Below are positions 16,662 to 24,853 of a stretch of DNA of 64,000 nucleotides, in pieces. The stretch spans positions 186,001 to 250,000 of the forward strand of contig NZ_CP089414.1 in NCBI RefSeq assembly GCF_022394535.1. Reading direction: 5' to 3'. Under the pieces are notes generated by a model, which worked only from the letters and a program-made list of their open reading frames with translations, had not been told where the DNA came from and did not search any database. How positions within the stretch are numbered: the stretch's first letter is position 1; each line of letters opens with the position of its first letter. The stretch comes from Dyella terrae. Its GTDB lineage: Bacteria > Pseudomonadota > Gammaproteobacteria > Xanthomonadales > Rhodanobacteraceae. The translations under genes and the position numbers were made by a program.

Positions 16662-16931
16662 TCACACGTCCAGCAGCGGCTTGTGCCGCAGGTGTTTGGC
16701 GAACACCTGCATGAACTGCGGATCGGCGCGCGCGCCCCACACCGCCAGCGAATGGCCAACGATCCAGAGCGCGAGGCCGGGAAGCCAGAGTTGCAGACCC
16801 AGGCCCACGGCGGCGGCCAGCGTGCCGTTGGCGATCGCCACGGTGCGCGGCGCGCCGCCCAGCAGGATCGGCTCGGTCAGCGAGCGATGCAGCGGCACCT
16901 CGAAGCCCGGTAGCGTGTCGGCCGTGTTCAT
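16662..16931 (-). CDS. trbD: TrbD, VirB3-like inner-membrane conjugation protein
   Basis: 89 residues with two close membrane segments (TVAIANGTLAAAVGLGLQLW and LPGLALWIVGHSLAVWGAR), the usual VirB3/TrbD shape. The ATG at 16931 overlaps the trbC stop (ATGA). The frame is open far upstream, but that part belongs to trbC and trbB. It works next to TrbE. Confidence 0.92.
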   Translation of the reverse strand: MNTADTLPGFEVPLHRSLTEPILLGGAPRTVAIANGTLAAAVGLGLQLWLPGLALWIVGHSLAVWGARADPQFMQVFAKHLRHKPLLDV

Positions 16932-17308
16932 ACGACGGCCCCGCCGGAGAAGCTGAAGAACGACAGGAAGAACGAGGACGCGGCGAACGCGATGGACAGG
17001 CCAAAGACGATCTGGATCAGCTTGCGAAAGCCGCCCGAAGTGTCGCCGAAGGCCAGCGCCAGGCCCGTGGAAATGATGATGATGACGGCGACGATGCGCG
17101 CAACCGGCCCCTGGATGGACTCCAGAATGGATTGCAGCGGCGATTCCCACGGCATGTTGGAACCACTCGCCTTCGCGGTGCCAGCCATCAGCAGCATCGC
17201 GGCGGCCGACAGCAGCCCGTGATACGCGGGAGCGGCCAGGCGCCGCAGGCGCGAAAGGCACGGAACCGGATTTACGGAAGCACGGAAAGCAGCAGCACTC
17301 TGCGTCAT
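16928..17308 (-). CDS. trbC: TrbC, VirB2-like conjugative pilin precursor
   Basis: 126 residues: a long signal peptide (HGLLSAAAMLLMAGTAKASG) and a small mature pilin with two hydrophobic helices (IVAVIIIISTGLALAF and LIQIVFGLSIAFAASSFFLS). This is the VirB2/TrbC architecture. In IncP plasmids the mature TrbC is cyclised by the TraF peptidase; a TraF homologue is encoded at 28977-29561, so the same maturation is likely. Confidence 0.92.
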   Translation of the reverse strand: MTQSAAAFRASVNPVPCLSRLRRLAAPAYHGLLSAAAMLLMAGTAKASGSNMPWESPLQSILESIQGPVARIVAVIIIISTGLALAFGDTSGGFRKLIQIVFGLSIAFAASSFFLSFFSFSGGAVV

Positions 17309-18333
17309 GGCAGTTCTCCAGAAGGTTCAGGGGACGAGGAAGCGATGGCGGATGCCGGCGGGTTGGGTGTTTCCAGCGCATCCGCGAGGCGGCAGCCGAT
17401 GCCGTCGAAGCCGACGACGCGGGCAATGCTTTCGATGCGACGCTGACGGCCTCGACCGGCGATGTGGACCACGACGTTGACCGCCTCGGCGATCAGCGCG
17501 CGCGGCGGGTTCACGGCGACTTCGAGAATCAGTTGCTCCAGGCGCAGCAGGGCGCCCACGGCGGAACCGGCGTGGATCGTGGCGATGCCGCCCGGATGGC
17601 CGGTGCCCCATACCTTGATGAGATCAAGCGCCTCGCCGCCGCGCACCTCGCCGACGATCACACGGTCGGGACGCAGGCGCATCGTGGCACGCACCAGCTC
17701 GGTCATAGACACGATGCCCGCACGCGTGCGCAGCGGCACGTGGTCGCACGCCGTGCATTGCAGTTCGATGGTGTCTTCGAGTACCAACACGCGGTCACCC
17801 GTCGCCGCGATCTCGGCAAGCAAGGCATTGGCCAGCGTCGTCTTGCCGGTGCTCGTCCCGCCGGCAATCAGGATGTTCTGGCGTTCGCGCACCGCGTGGC
17901 GCAGAAACTCAGCCTGCTCAGTGGTCATCATTCCGTCTGTGACGTAGCGGTCCAACGGGATCACGCCCACGGCACGCTTGCGCAACGCGAAGGCCGGCCC
18001 CGGCGCGGCCGGCGGCAGGATGCCCTCGAAGCGTTCGCCGGTTTCCGGCAGCTCGGCGGTCAACAGCGGTTGGCCGCGATGCACTTCCGCGCCGACGTGC
18101 GCGGCGACCAGGCGGATGATGCGTTCGCCGTCTGCCTCGGACAACTCCGCGCCCATCGGTGCGCGGCCTGTGGACAGCCGATCCACCCACAACGTCCGGT
18201 CGGGGTTGAGCATGATTTCCACCACGTCGGGGTCTTCCAGCGCGGCGGCGATCAGCGGTCCCATCGCCGTGCGCAACATGCGCACGCGCCGGTCGAGCGA
18301 GGTGGTGGCGAAAGATTGCGGCACGGCGCTCAT
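17305..18333 (-). CDS. trbB: TrbB, VirB11-type ATPase of the mating channel
   Basis: 342 residues. A VirB11/GspE-type ATPase: N-terminal domain (MGPLIAAALEDPDVVEIMLN), Walker A (LIAGGTSTGKTTLANALLAE), Asp box (RVLVLEDTIELQC), Walker B/His box (LRPDRVIVGEVRGGEALDLI, GHPGGIATIHAGSA). It forms hexamers at the base of the channel. It overlaps the upstream copG and downstream trbC by 4 nt each. Confidence 0.95.
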   Translation of the reverse strand: MSAVPQSFATTSLDRRVRMLRTAMGPLIAAALEDPDVVEIMLNPDRTLWVDRLSTGRAPMGAELSEADGERIIRLVAAHVGAEVHRGQPLLTAELPETGERFEGILPPAAPGPAFALRKRAVGVIPLDRYVTDGMMTTEQAEFLRHAVRERQNILIAGGTSTGKTTLANALLAEIAATGDRVLVLEDTIELQCTACDHVPLRTRAGIVSMTELVRATMRLRPDRVIVGEVRGGEALDLIKVWGTGHPGGIATIHAGSAVGALLRLEQLILEVAVNPPRALIAEAVNVVVHIAGRGRQRRIESIARVVGFDGIGCRLADALETPNPPASAIASSSPEPSGELP

Positions 18334-18794
18334 GAGGCACGCTCCTGCACCTCGGCCAGCGCCGCCGCATCGTCCAACCGCGTGGTGTCAGGGTTCAGCT
18401 CCTCCACCACGTCGCGTACCAGGCTGCGCCCGCGCAGCAAATGGCGGCCGAGTTGTTCGACGAACTGCTCGAATCGCGCCTTGCCTTGCGCGCGGGCCGC
18501 TTCCTGATGCGCTTCGGGAACCGGCGTGCTGACCGTCAGGTAGTAGCGGACGAACAGCGCCAGCGTCTCGATCTCGATGTTCTGGTCACGCTCCAGCTTC
18601 TCGAACTGGCGCGACAGCCGATCCAACCGCTTGGCGATGGCCGCCTCGCGCTGGTCGCCGGCATCCGGTGATAGCCACGACGCCAGCGCCGCCGCGACGA
18701 TGGACGACTTCGATACGCCTTTCTTCGCAGCCAGCTCGTCGAGCCGTTTGGCGTGTTCAGGCGAAATGAACAGATTGAGGCGGTACTGGCTCAT
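18330..18794 (-). CDS. CopG/ribbon-helix-helix protein between traG and trbB
   Basis: 154 residues. The N-terminus MSQYRLNLFISPEHAKRLDE, with KGVSKSSIVAAALASWLSPD, is a ribbon-helix-helix fold. A long helical part follows (LDRLSRQFEKLERDQNIEIE). A CopG-type gene in this place is standard in Tn4371-like ICEs; it is presumed to regulate the traG-trb operon, but this has not been shown. Both ends overlap neighbours by 4 nt, so it is translationally coupled. Confidence 0.85.
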   Translation of the reverse strand: MSQYRLNLFISPEHAKRLDELAAKKGVSKSSIVAAALASWLSPDAGDQREAAIAKRLDRLSRQFEKLERDQNIEIETLALFVRYYLTVSTPVPEAHQEAARAQGKARFEQFVEQLGRHLLRGRSLVRDVVEELNPDTTRLDDAAALAEVQERAS

Positions 18795-20791
18795 AGCTGG
18801 AGTCCGTCGTCGGGGTCGAGGGAGGCCAGCCGGGTCGTGCGCTGCATGGCCGGATCGAACTGGCGAGGAAGCGGCAGCGGCAGGTCGTCGTCATCGAGCA
18901 GCGCCAGGTCGTTGGCGGTCGGTGTCGGCTCTGGGTGGTATTCGGCGACTTCGGATAGCTCCGGCTGCCGGCGGGGGCCGCCGTCGTCGGCAGTAGCCGC
19001 GAATCCCTCGGCCGCTTCGGTGGCAGGCGCGGCCGGTACGACAGGAATTGCCAGCGCGCTCCAGTCGTCGGGCCGCAGCGGTGGCGCATCGGCGTAGGGG
19101 CCTGACGCGAGCGCGGGTGGCGGTAGCACGCGCCGCTTGAAGTTGGCGTCGGCGTAATAGCGCAGCTTCTTCGCCTTGATCGGCGCTACGCTGGAAACCA
19201 TCACCACGGCCTCATCGGGCGGGAGCTGCATCACTTCGCCGGGCGTGAGCAGCGGGCGCGCCGTCTCCTGCCGCGACACCATCAGGTGCCCGAGCCAAGG
19301 AGAAAGTCGATGGCCCGCGTAGTTGCGCTGCGCGCGCAATTCGGTCGCAGTGCCCAGCGTTTCGGAAATGCGCTTGGCGGTGCGTTCGTCGTTGGTGGCG
19401 AATGTCATGCGCACATGGCAGTTGTCGAGGATGGAATGGTTCTGGCCGTAGGCTTTGTCGATCTGGTTGAGCGACTGCGCGATGAGGAAGCTGCGGATGC
19501 CGTAGCCAGCCATGAACGCGAGCGCCGTCTCGAAAAAATCGAGCCGGCCGAGTGCCGGAAACTCGTCGAGCATCAAGAGCAGCTTGTGACGGCGCGCGAT
19601 ACCGTCGCTGCCGTCGAGCGATTCGGCCAGGCGCCGTCCGATCTGGTTGAGAATCAGGCGCACCAGCGGTTTGGTGCGGCTGATGTCGGACGGTGGCACG
19701 ACGAGGTATAGCGAGATCGGATGTTCGGCGGAGATGAGATCCGCGATACGCCAGTCGCAACGCGAGGTGACTTCGGCCACGGTCGGGTCGCGGTACAGGC
19801 CGAGAAACGACATGGCCGTGGACAGCACGCCCGAGCGTTCGTTATCCGATTTGTTCAATACCTCGCGCGCGGCAGAAGCGACGACGGGATGCGGGACATT
19901 CCCCAGGTGCCGCGTCGTCATCATCCGGTGCAGCGTCAGCTCGAACGGGCACGCGGGATCGGAGAGGAAATTGGCTACTCCGCGCAGCGTCTTGTCCTCA
20001 CCTGCGTAGAGCACGTGCAGGATGGCGCCGACCAGCAACGCGTGCGACGTTTTCTCCCAATGGTTACGGCGTTCCAACGCGCCTTCGGGATCGACGAGTA
20101 TGTCGGCGATGTTCTGTACGTCGCGCACTTCATGCGCGCCACGCCGCACTTCCAGCAGCGGGTTGTATGCGGCCGACTTCGCATCGGTGGGGTTGAACAG
20201 CAGGCAGTGCGAGAAGCGCGAGCGCCAACCCGCGGTAATGCTCCAGTTCTCGCCCTTGATGTCGTGGATGACGGCCGACGCGGGCCAGCTCAGGAGCGTG
20301 GGAATGACCAGGCCCACGCCCTTGCCGGAGCGCGTGGGCGCGAACGTCAGGACGTGTTCCGGGCCTTCATGGCGCAGGTACTGTCGTTCATGCAGACCGA
20401 GAAACACGCCGACCGGCTGATCGAGGCCGGCCTTGTGAATGTCGTCGGCGTTGGCCCAGCGCGCCGAGCCGTAGGTCGTGACACGCTTGGTCTGCCGCGA
20501 GCGCCAGACCGACATGGCGATCGCGACCAGCACCGCGACGAGACCACTGCCGCCCGCGATCACGCCGCCCTTGTCGAAGACGCGGGGCGCATAGCCGTCG
20601 TAGAGGAACCACCACTCGAACAGCCGCCAGGGGTGATAGACCGGCGTGTTGAGAAAATCAAACCAGGGCGGGCCAAGGCGTAGCTGATAGCCCAGGGCGG
20701 CGGCTGTCCATTGTGTGGCTGTCCACACGCCGGCGATCACGATGCCGAAAACGACGGCAATCTGCCCGAATAGCACGCCTTGACTCTGCAT
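18791..20791 (-). CDS. traG: TraG, VirD4-type coupling protein
   Basis: 666 residues. Two N-terminal membrane helices (LFGQIAVVFGIVIAGVWTAT and LVAVLVAIAMSVW) precede the cytoplasmic ATPase with Walker A (TFAPTRSGKGVGLVIPTLLS) and Walker B (LLLMLDEFPALGRL). It links the relaxase-DNA complex to the channel. The ATG at 20791 follows GGAGG. It is the first gene of the traG-copG-trb operon, so the operon promoter should lie at about 20800-20950. Confidence 0.96.
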   Translation of the reverse strand: MQSQGVLFGQIAVVFGIVIAGVWTATQWTAAALGYQLRLGPPWFDFLNTPVYHPWRLFEWWFLYDGYAPRVFDKGGVIAGGSGLVAVLVAIAMSVWRSRQTKRVTTYGSARWANADDIHKAGLDQPVGVFLGLHERQYLRHEGPEHVLTFAPTRSGKGVGLVIPTLLSWPASAVIHDIKGENWSITAGWRSRFSHCLLFNPTDAKSAAYNPLLEVRRGAHEVRDVQNIADILVDPEGALERRNHWEKTSHALLVGAILHVLYAGEDKTLRGVANFLSDPACPFELTLHRMMTTRHLGNVPHPVVASAAREVLNKSDNERSGVLSTAMSFLGLYRDPTVAEVTSRCDWRIADLISAEHPISLYLVVPPSDISRTKPLVRLILNQIGRRLAESLDGSDGIARRHKLLLMLDEFPALGRLDFFETALAFMAGYGIRSFLIAQSLNQIDKAYGQNHSILDNCHVRMTFATNDERTAKRISETLGTATELRAQRNYAGHRLSPWLGHLMVSRQETARPLLTPGEVMQLPPDEAVVMVSSVAPIKAKKLRYYADANFKRRVLPPPALASGPYADAPPLRPDDWSALAIPVVPAAPATEAAEGFAATADDGGPRRQPELSEVAEYHPEPTPTANDLALLDDDDLPLPLPRQFDPAMQRTTRLASLDPDDGLQL

Positions 20792-21197
20792 GTCGGCCTC
20801 CGTTTTCTCCTGTGCAATTCGCGGCACATGCACGTGCCGCACACGGGAGGATCGGAGTCAGGTCAAGGGTCGGTCAAAGACCATTATCGGAAGAAATATC
20901 GAGAAAAAAGCAAGGATTCACGCAGGGGCGAACGCAAGAAAAACGCCGCAAGCGAAGGCGCATTGCGGCGTAAAAAGGGAAAAACAGGAAAATCATTGAT
21001 CGATAGCTAAGGATGCTCTGATCTATTCAGTGCATCCTGAAGTCCACCGCCGGACCGCAGCGGCCGATCTATCCGGAGATCCGAACCAAGCAAACTTGCC
21101 CGTCTTTGCGCGCGCCCTGTCCGATCTTGCCAAGTATTGCTTTAGATATGCTTACGATATATCTTTACGTCACTCTCACGATATATCGAAATCTCTC
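20792..21197. promoter_or_regulatory. Divergent control region between traG and the padR gene
   Basis: About 400 nt without a gene. The part next to traG is purine-rich on the + strand and contains a hairpin CGCCGCAA (20944-20951)/TTGCGGCG (20963-20970). The part next to the padR gene becomes AT-rich and holds two CGATATATC copies listed separately. It must carry the promoters of the transfer operon (leftwards) and the metal cluster (rightwards). Confidence 0.5.
21154..21188 (+). promoter_or_regulatory. Probable PadR/YqjI operator, two CGATATATC palindromes
   Basis: ACGATATATC occurs at 21154-21163 and again at 21178-21187. The second copy is within the perfect palindrome CGATATATCG (21179-21188). 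The copies are 24 bp apart, about two helical turns, and end 9 nt before the ATG of the PadR-like gene. This suits autoregulation by a dimeric PadR repressor; binding is inferred. Confidence 0.65.
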
Positions 21198-21863
21198 ATG
21201 CACATGCGCCAGATGCTTTTCAACGCTTTTCATCAACACCATCACCATCACGGCCACGCTTTCGGGCACGGCGAAGGCCGGGATGCCCACGAACATCACG
21301 AACGCCATGCCGGACCCTTCGGTGGTCGCCACGGCGGCGGCGATTTCTTCGCCGACTGGAACGAAATGCGCGGCGGTGGTGGCCGGCGCGGCGGTGGCCG
21401 CATGTTCGGCCACGGCGACCTCAAGCTGCTGCTGCTCGCACTCATCGAACAGCAGCCGCGTCACGGCTACGAACTGATCCGCATCATCGAGGACATGTTC
21501 CACGGCCAGTACTCGCCCAGCCCCGGCGCGATCTATCCCACCCTCACCATGCTGGAAGAACTCGGCTACGCCGAAGTGACCAACGAGCAGGGTGGCCGCA
21601 AGCTGTACGCGATCACGGCCGCTGGGCGCACCTACCTGGACGAGAATCGCGAAGCGGTGGATGCGGTCACCGCCCGCACCGAACACAGCGCCAGGATGGC
21701 GGCGAAGATGGCGGCGCCGATGGGCGTGCGCAAGGCGATGCATGCCCTCAAGCATGCCTTGTTGATGCGTGGCAGCGACTGGAACAAGGACGAGGCAAAA
21801 CGCATAGCCGACATCCTGGAACGCGCCGCCAGCGCCATCGCCAGCGGTGAACGCCGTGACTGA
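21198..21863 (+). CDS. yqjI: YqjI-like PadR-family metal-responsive regulator with His-rich N-terminus
   Basis: 221 residues. The first 75 or so are a His/Gly-rich metal-binding extension (FHQHHHHHGHAFGHGEGRD, then HEHHERH and GGRHGGGDFF). A PadR winged helix follows (GDLKLLLLALIEQQPRHGYE, GQYSPSPGAIYPTLTMLEEL, NEQGGRKLYAITAAGR). In E. coli the PadR protein YqjI has such an extension, responds to nickel/iron and represses the neighbouring ferric reductase gene yqjH. Here a YqjH-like gene lies two genes downstream. The ATG at 21198 is chosen because it is just after the operator; the next ATG at 21204 is also possible. The frame is open further upstream but lacks any family similarity. Confidence 0.85.
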   Translation: MHMRQMLFNAFHQHHHHHGHAFGHGEGRDAHEHHERHAGPFGGRHGGGDFFADWNEMRGGGGRRGGGRMFGHGDLKLLLLALIEQQPRHGYELIRIIEDMFHGQYSPSPGAIYPTLTMLEELGYAEVTNEQGGRKLYAITAAGRTYLDENREAVDAVTARTEHSARMAAKMAAPMGVRKAMHALKHALLMRGSDWNKDEAKRIADILERAASAIASGERRD

Positions 21864-22350
21864 AACAGCCTGCGATGCCCTGCTGGCATGGGAAGCGCGT
21901 TGCAAGTCGCTGGGCCTGCTGATGACGGCGCCGCGTCGCGCCATCCTCATTGCGATGCTTGAGTTCGGCACAGCTCACGATGCAGTCACCCTGTTGCAGG
22001 CTGCACGGGAGCACCATGCGGCCACCAGCCTCGGTACGGTTTATCGGCTGCTGCGCGAGCTCGAGCAACTCGGACTGGTCCAGGCGCACGCGCCCGCACA
22101 TGGGCGCTGCCACTGGCGCCTGCATGACTCGCACTCGACTACGCCGGAGCCCGCGCCAGGCAACGTTCGCATCATGGTGAAGCAAGTGCAGCATTTCCTG
22201 CGCGAGCTGGAAAAACTCGGCTTTGCCGAGGCACAACCTGCGGTGTACAGCAGCGTCGCCGTACCCAGACTGGCCAACCACTCGCCAGTCGATCCCACCG
22301 TCGATCTGCTGCAGTCGATAGCCGAACGCCTCGGCTATCGACTCGCCTGA
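21847..22350 (+). CDS. Fur-family-like regulator with a degenerate metal site
   Basis: 167 residues. The N-terminal half is a Fur-type winged helix (LGLLMTAPRRAILIAMLEFG, TSLGTVYRLLRELEQLGLVQ). The second half lacks the usual dimerisation domain with its HxHxxC..C residues; only AHGRCHWRLHDSHS remains where that site should begin. It starts at GTG 21847, overlapping the padR-like gene, so the two are translationally coupled; a GTG at 21856 is an alternative. It may sense metal differently or act as an adaptor. The family is seen; the role is inferred. Confidence 0.68.
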   Translation: MNAVTETACDALLAWEARCKSLGLLMTAPRRAILIAMLEFGTAHDAVTLLQAAREHHAATSLGTVYRLLRELEQLGLVQAHAPAHGRCHWRLHDSHSTTPEPAPGNVRIMVKQVQHFLRELEKLGFAEAQPAVYSSVAVPRLANHSPVDPTVDLLQSIAERLGYRLA

Positions 22351-22473
22351 CACCGCTGCATATCCACCACAGCAACGGCCATCGCCACCGCCACCGCTCG
22401 CCTATTCGCCATGCGCGGATCGTGCAGAGCCTGTAACCGGCACCTGCCCCTCACATCCCTGGAGATCATGCCG

Positions 22474-23271
22474 ATGACACCCCATACCCATCAGAGAGTT
22501 CGCCACACCGTGGTGTTCCGCACGCTTGACGTACTGCGCGTCGAGCACCTGACGCCACACATGCAGCGCATCGTTTTCGGCGGCGCGGAGTTGCGCGGTT
22601 TTGTCAGCGCCGCGCCGGACGACCACGTGAAACTGTTCCTTCCCAACAGCGTCGGTGAAATCGTGCCACCGGTGCTCGGACCGAACGGCCCTACCTATCC
22701 GCCCGGCCGCGAATATTCGCCGATGCGCGACTACACCCCGCGCAGTCATGACGACGCTCTCAACGAATTGACGATCGATTTCGTGCTGCACGGTGACGGC
22801 CCTGCTGCCACCTGGGCAGTGCAGGCCACGCCAGGCCAGCGGATCGGTGCCGGCGGCCCGCGCGGATCTTCCCTGGTCGCCGATGACTTCGACACCTACG
22901 TGCTGGTCGGCGACGAAACCGCCCTGCCCGCGATCGGCCGCTGGCTGGAAGAGATGCCCGAAGGCACCCATGTCGAGGTGCTGCTGGAAATTCCCCATGC
23001 TGATGATCGCCAGGCACTCCGCTCACGCGCGCATGTCAACATCCACTGGCTCGAGCGCAACGGCACCGCAGCCGACCAGAGCGACCTGCTGGAGCAGGCC
23101 TTGCGTGCACTGCCCACGCCCATCGGCGACACCTTCTACTGGATCGCCAGCGAATCGCGCCGGACCCGCAACATGCGCCAATGGCTCAGTGAGGAACGCG
23201 GCGTGCCCAAGGACTGGATGAAGGCCAAGGGCTACTGGAAAGCCAACGCGGACGACAGCGACGAAGACTAG
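22474..23271 (+). CDS. yqjH: YqjH-like siderophore-interacting protein (NADPH-dependent ferric reductase)
   Basis: About 265 residues. The FAD-binding domain contains SPMRDYTPR, the RxYTxR-type flavin motif, and DFVLHGDGPAATWA. The C-terminal SIP domain contains LVGDETALPAIGRWLEEMP and ends with SEERGVPKDWMKAKGYWK. The family uses NAD(P)H and FAD to reduce ferric siderophores in the cytoplasm and release iron. The start at 22474 has GGAG at 22461-22464 with a 9-nt spacer; the ATG at 22468 is the alternative. It lies 123 nt after the Fur-like gene and probably belongs to the same regulon. Confidence 0.88.
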   Translation: MTPHTHQRVRHTVVFRTLDVLRVEHLTPHMQRIVFGGAELRGFVSAAPDDHVKLFLPNSVGEIVPPVLGPNGPTYPPGREYSPMRDYTPRSHDDALNELTIDFVLHGDGPAATWAVQATPGQRIGAGGPRGSSLVADDFDTYVLVGDETALPAIGRWLEEMPEGTHVEVLLEIPHADDRQALRSRAHVNIHWLERNGTAADQSDLLEQALRALPTPIGDTFYWIASESRRTRNMRQWLSEERGVPKDWMKAKGYWKANADDSDED

Positions 23272-23404
23272 CGAGTCGCCCAGGCTCGTCATGCGTGGCT
23301 AGGCATCGCGATTGCGTGGCCGGGCTATCCTGTCCCACGCTTCTGCACGCCATCGGCACGATGGCTGTCCGAGTATTCGCAGCCAGTCAATCGAGGATTC
23401 CGGC

Positions 23405-23597
23405 ATGTCATTGACGCCCGCCATCGCGGAATACGATGCGCAGCCACTGCGCGATCGCGTGGTGCTGATTACCGGCGGCGCGCAGGCATCGGACGCGGCA
23501 TCGCGCAGGCCGTGCTCGGCGCGGGCGGCATCGTGATGATCGGCGACCTCGATGCCGAAGCCGGACATGCCTGCCTGGCTGGGATCCAGTGTCTGTA
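23405..23597 (+). pseudogene. Remnant of a short-chain dehydrogenase/reductase gene
   Basis: The reading frame from ATG 23405 gives MSLTPAIAEYDAQPLRDRVV, then LITGG and A, the start of an SDR Rossmann fold. One base is missing after CAG (near 23486), where the glycine motif GIGRG should follow. In the next frame the protein goes on with RGIAQAVLGAGGIVMIGDLD and EAGHAC, then stops matching near 23597. The gene is both frameshifted and cut short. A chromosomal-type REP palindrome lies at its broken end. Confidence 0.7.
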
Positions 23598-23619
23598 GAC
23601 CATTGAACGCAAAGGCGCT

Positions 23620-23645
23620 GGATTCCTGCTTTCGCAGGAATGACG
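23620..23645 (-). repeat. REP-like interspersed palindrome inside the ICE
   Basis: ATTCCTGC (23622-23629)/GCAGGAAT (23634-23641) with the flanks GG and GACG, read on the - strand as CGTCATTCCTGCGAAAGCAG followed by GAATCC. The same unit occurs in the chromosome at 63204-63235. Such CGTCATTCCTGCGAA repeats are scattered in Xanthomonadales chromosomes, so this piece of the ICE was probably picked up from a chromosome. Confidence 0.75.
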
Positions 23646-23680
23646 AGCAAGAAGCCGATTGATCAGACCTTCCCTAACGA

Positions 23681-23929
23681 TCAGAACTTCGGCGGGTTCT
23701 TCGGCGGCGTATAAGGCGTATTGCCGTTGCCGAAGAAACGGCGGTTCGTCGCCTCAGCCACGCGGTTGCAAAGTTCATCGCCCAGCTTCGCGCGACCCGT
23801 CTTGCACTGCTCGCGCAGCGCCTTCAACCGCACGGGGTTGGCCGCGAGCGAACCCACCGTATCGGTCGGTTCGGATTTGCCGCAGGCGGTCAGCATCACG
23901 ACGAGCATCAGCGGCAGAATCTTCTTCAT
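23681..23929 (-). CDS. eexN: EexN-family lipoprotein, putative entry exclusion protein
   Basis: 82 residues: lipoprotein signal MKKILPLMLVVMLTACGKSE, then VGSLAANPVRLKALREQCKT and LCNRVAEATNRRFFG. The 'ANPxRLKxLxxQC...C' pattern is that of EexN/TrbK-like exclusion lipoproteins. It starts after a GGAGG site at the very end of the LysR gene; if the LysR frame is repaired, their ends overlap as ATGA. The C-terminal Pro-rich tail (NTPYTPPKNPPKF) is unusual for the family. Confidence 0.8.
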   Translation of the reverse strand: MKKILPLMLVVMLTACGKSEPTDTVGSLAANPVRLKALREQCKTGRAKLGDELCNRVAEATNRRFFGNGNTPYTPPKNPPKF

Positions 23930-24025
23930 GACTCGGTTTCCTCCGGAACATTGGGACGATCGCTATCGAGCGCTTCGACCGCATGGACGCACTCAATGAA
24001 GCGCGCCAGGATTTCCGATGCCTCG

Positions 24026-24853
24026 TTATCGGCGCGCAGCAGATAGGTCGTGAGCTTGGGGGGAGATTCCGGCCAGTGGGCGTGCGATCACACCGCGTTC
24101 GCGACTTGCCGTGAACTGCGAGGCGCCCGCTAGGCCCAATGCGCAGCCCGCTGCCACCATCGCCATCATCAGATTGATAGTGGCTACGCGCCCGGCAACC
24201 AAGGGCTCTCTATCGGCATGCCGCAGCAGACGATCAATCTGCCGCACGTAGCCTTCACACGCATGGGGATCGCCCAGCACCAGCGGATAGCGCAGCATTT
24301 CTTCCAGCGGGATGCGTTTGTACGACAGCAACGGATGGCGGTCGGGAACCGCCACCATCAGCGGATCGCTCCAGGCTGGCTCCGCGATGATGCCGTCGCC
24401 AACCTCATCGGCGCGTGCGAATCCCAAGTCGTAGGTGTCGTCCAGCAGCCCCTTGATCTGCTGCGACAGGGGCACTTCGGACAGACGGATTTCGATGTCC
24501 GGCTCGTCTTGGCGGCATCGCGCCAAAAGCGCTGAAAAGCGCGTAGGCGTGATGCCGTCCGACAAGGCGATGCGCAACTGACCGTGGAAACCATTGGCTG
24601 CGGCTTTAATGCTATCGCGGGCCTGCTGCAAGGCGGTGAAGACGCGCTGCGCATGCTCCCTGAACATGCGCCCTGCACGGGTCAGTCGGGTGCTGCGCGA
24701 GGTACGTGCAAACAGCAGCACGCCCAGTTCTTCTTCCAGTTCCTTGATGGCGCGCGACAACGGCGACTGCTCGATGTGCAGTCGTTCGGCTGCGCGGGCG
24801 AAGTGGAGTTCTTCGGCGACGGCAAGAAAGCAGCGTAAGTGTCGAAGCTCCAT
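24026..24853 (-). CDS. LysR-family regulator, frameshifted near its C-terminus
   Basis: 275 residues as read. The N-terminal helix-turn-helix is intact (MELRHLRCFLAVAEELHFAR, LHIEQSPLSRAIKELEEELG). The effector domain runs to ERGVIARPLAGIS. There a run of six C (24058-24063, - strand) shifts the frame and gives PQAHDLSAARR. With five C the frame continues PKLTTYLLRADNEASEILAR and ends VPEETES at 23926, overlapping the eexN start by ATGA, which is clearly the original gene. The start follows GGAGGAG. It probably controls nearby transfer or exclusion genes; no target is known. Confidence 0.82.
   Translation of the reverse strand: MELRHLRCFLAVAEELHFARAAERLHIEQSPLSRAIKELEEELGVLLFARTSRSTRLTRAGRMFREHAQRVFTALQQARDSIKAAANGFHGQLRIALSDGITPTRFSALLARCRQDEPDIEIRLSEVPLSQQIKGLLDDTYDLGFARADEVGDGIIAEPAWSDPLMVAVPDRHPLLSYKRIPLEEMLRYPLVLGDPHACEGYVRQIDRLLRHADREPLVAGRVATINLMMAMVAAGCALGLAGASQFTASRERGVIARPLAGISPQAHDLSAARR

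Noticed and set aside
23620..23645. CRISPR or IS end
   Set aside because: There are only two copies of the palindrome in the window, far apart, with no spacers, target duplication or transposase; it is a REP-type unit.
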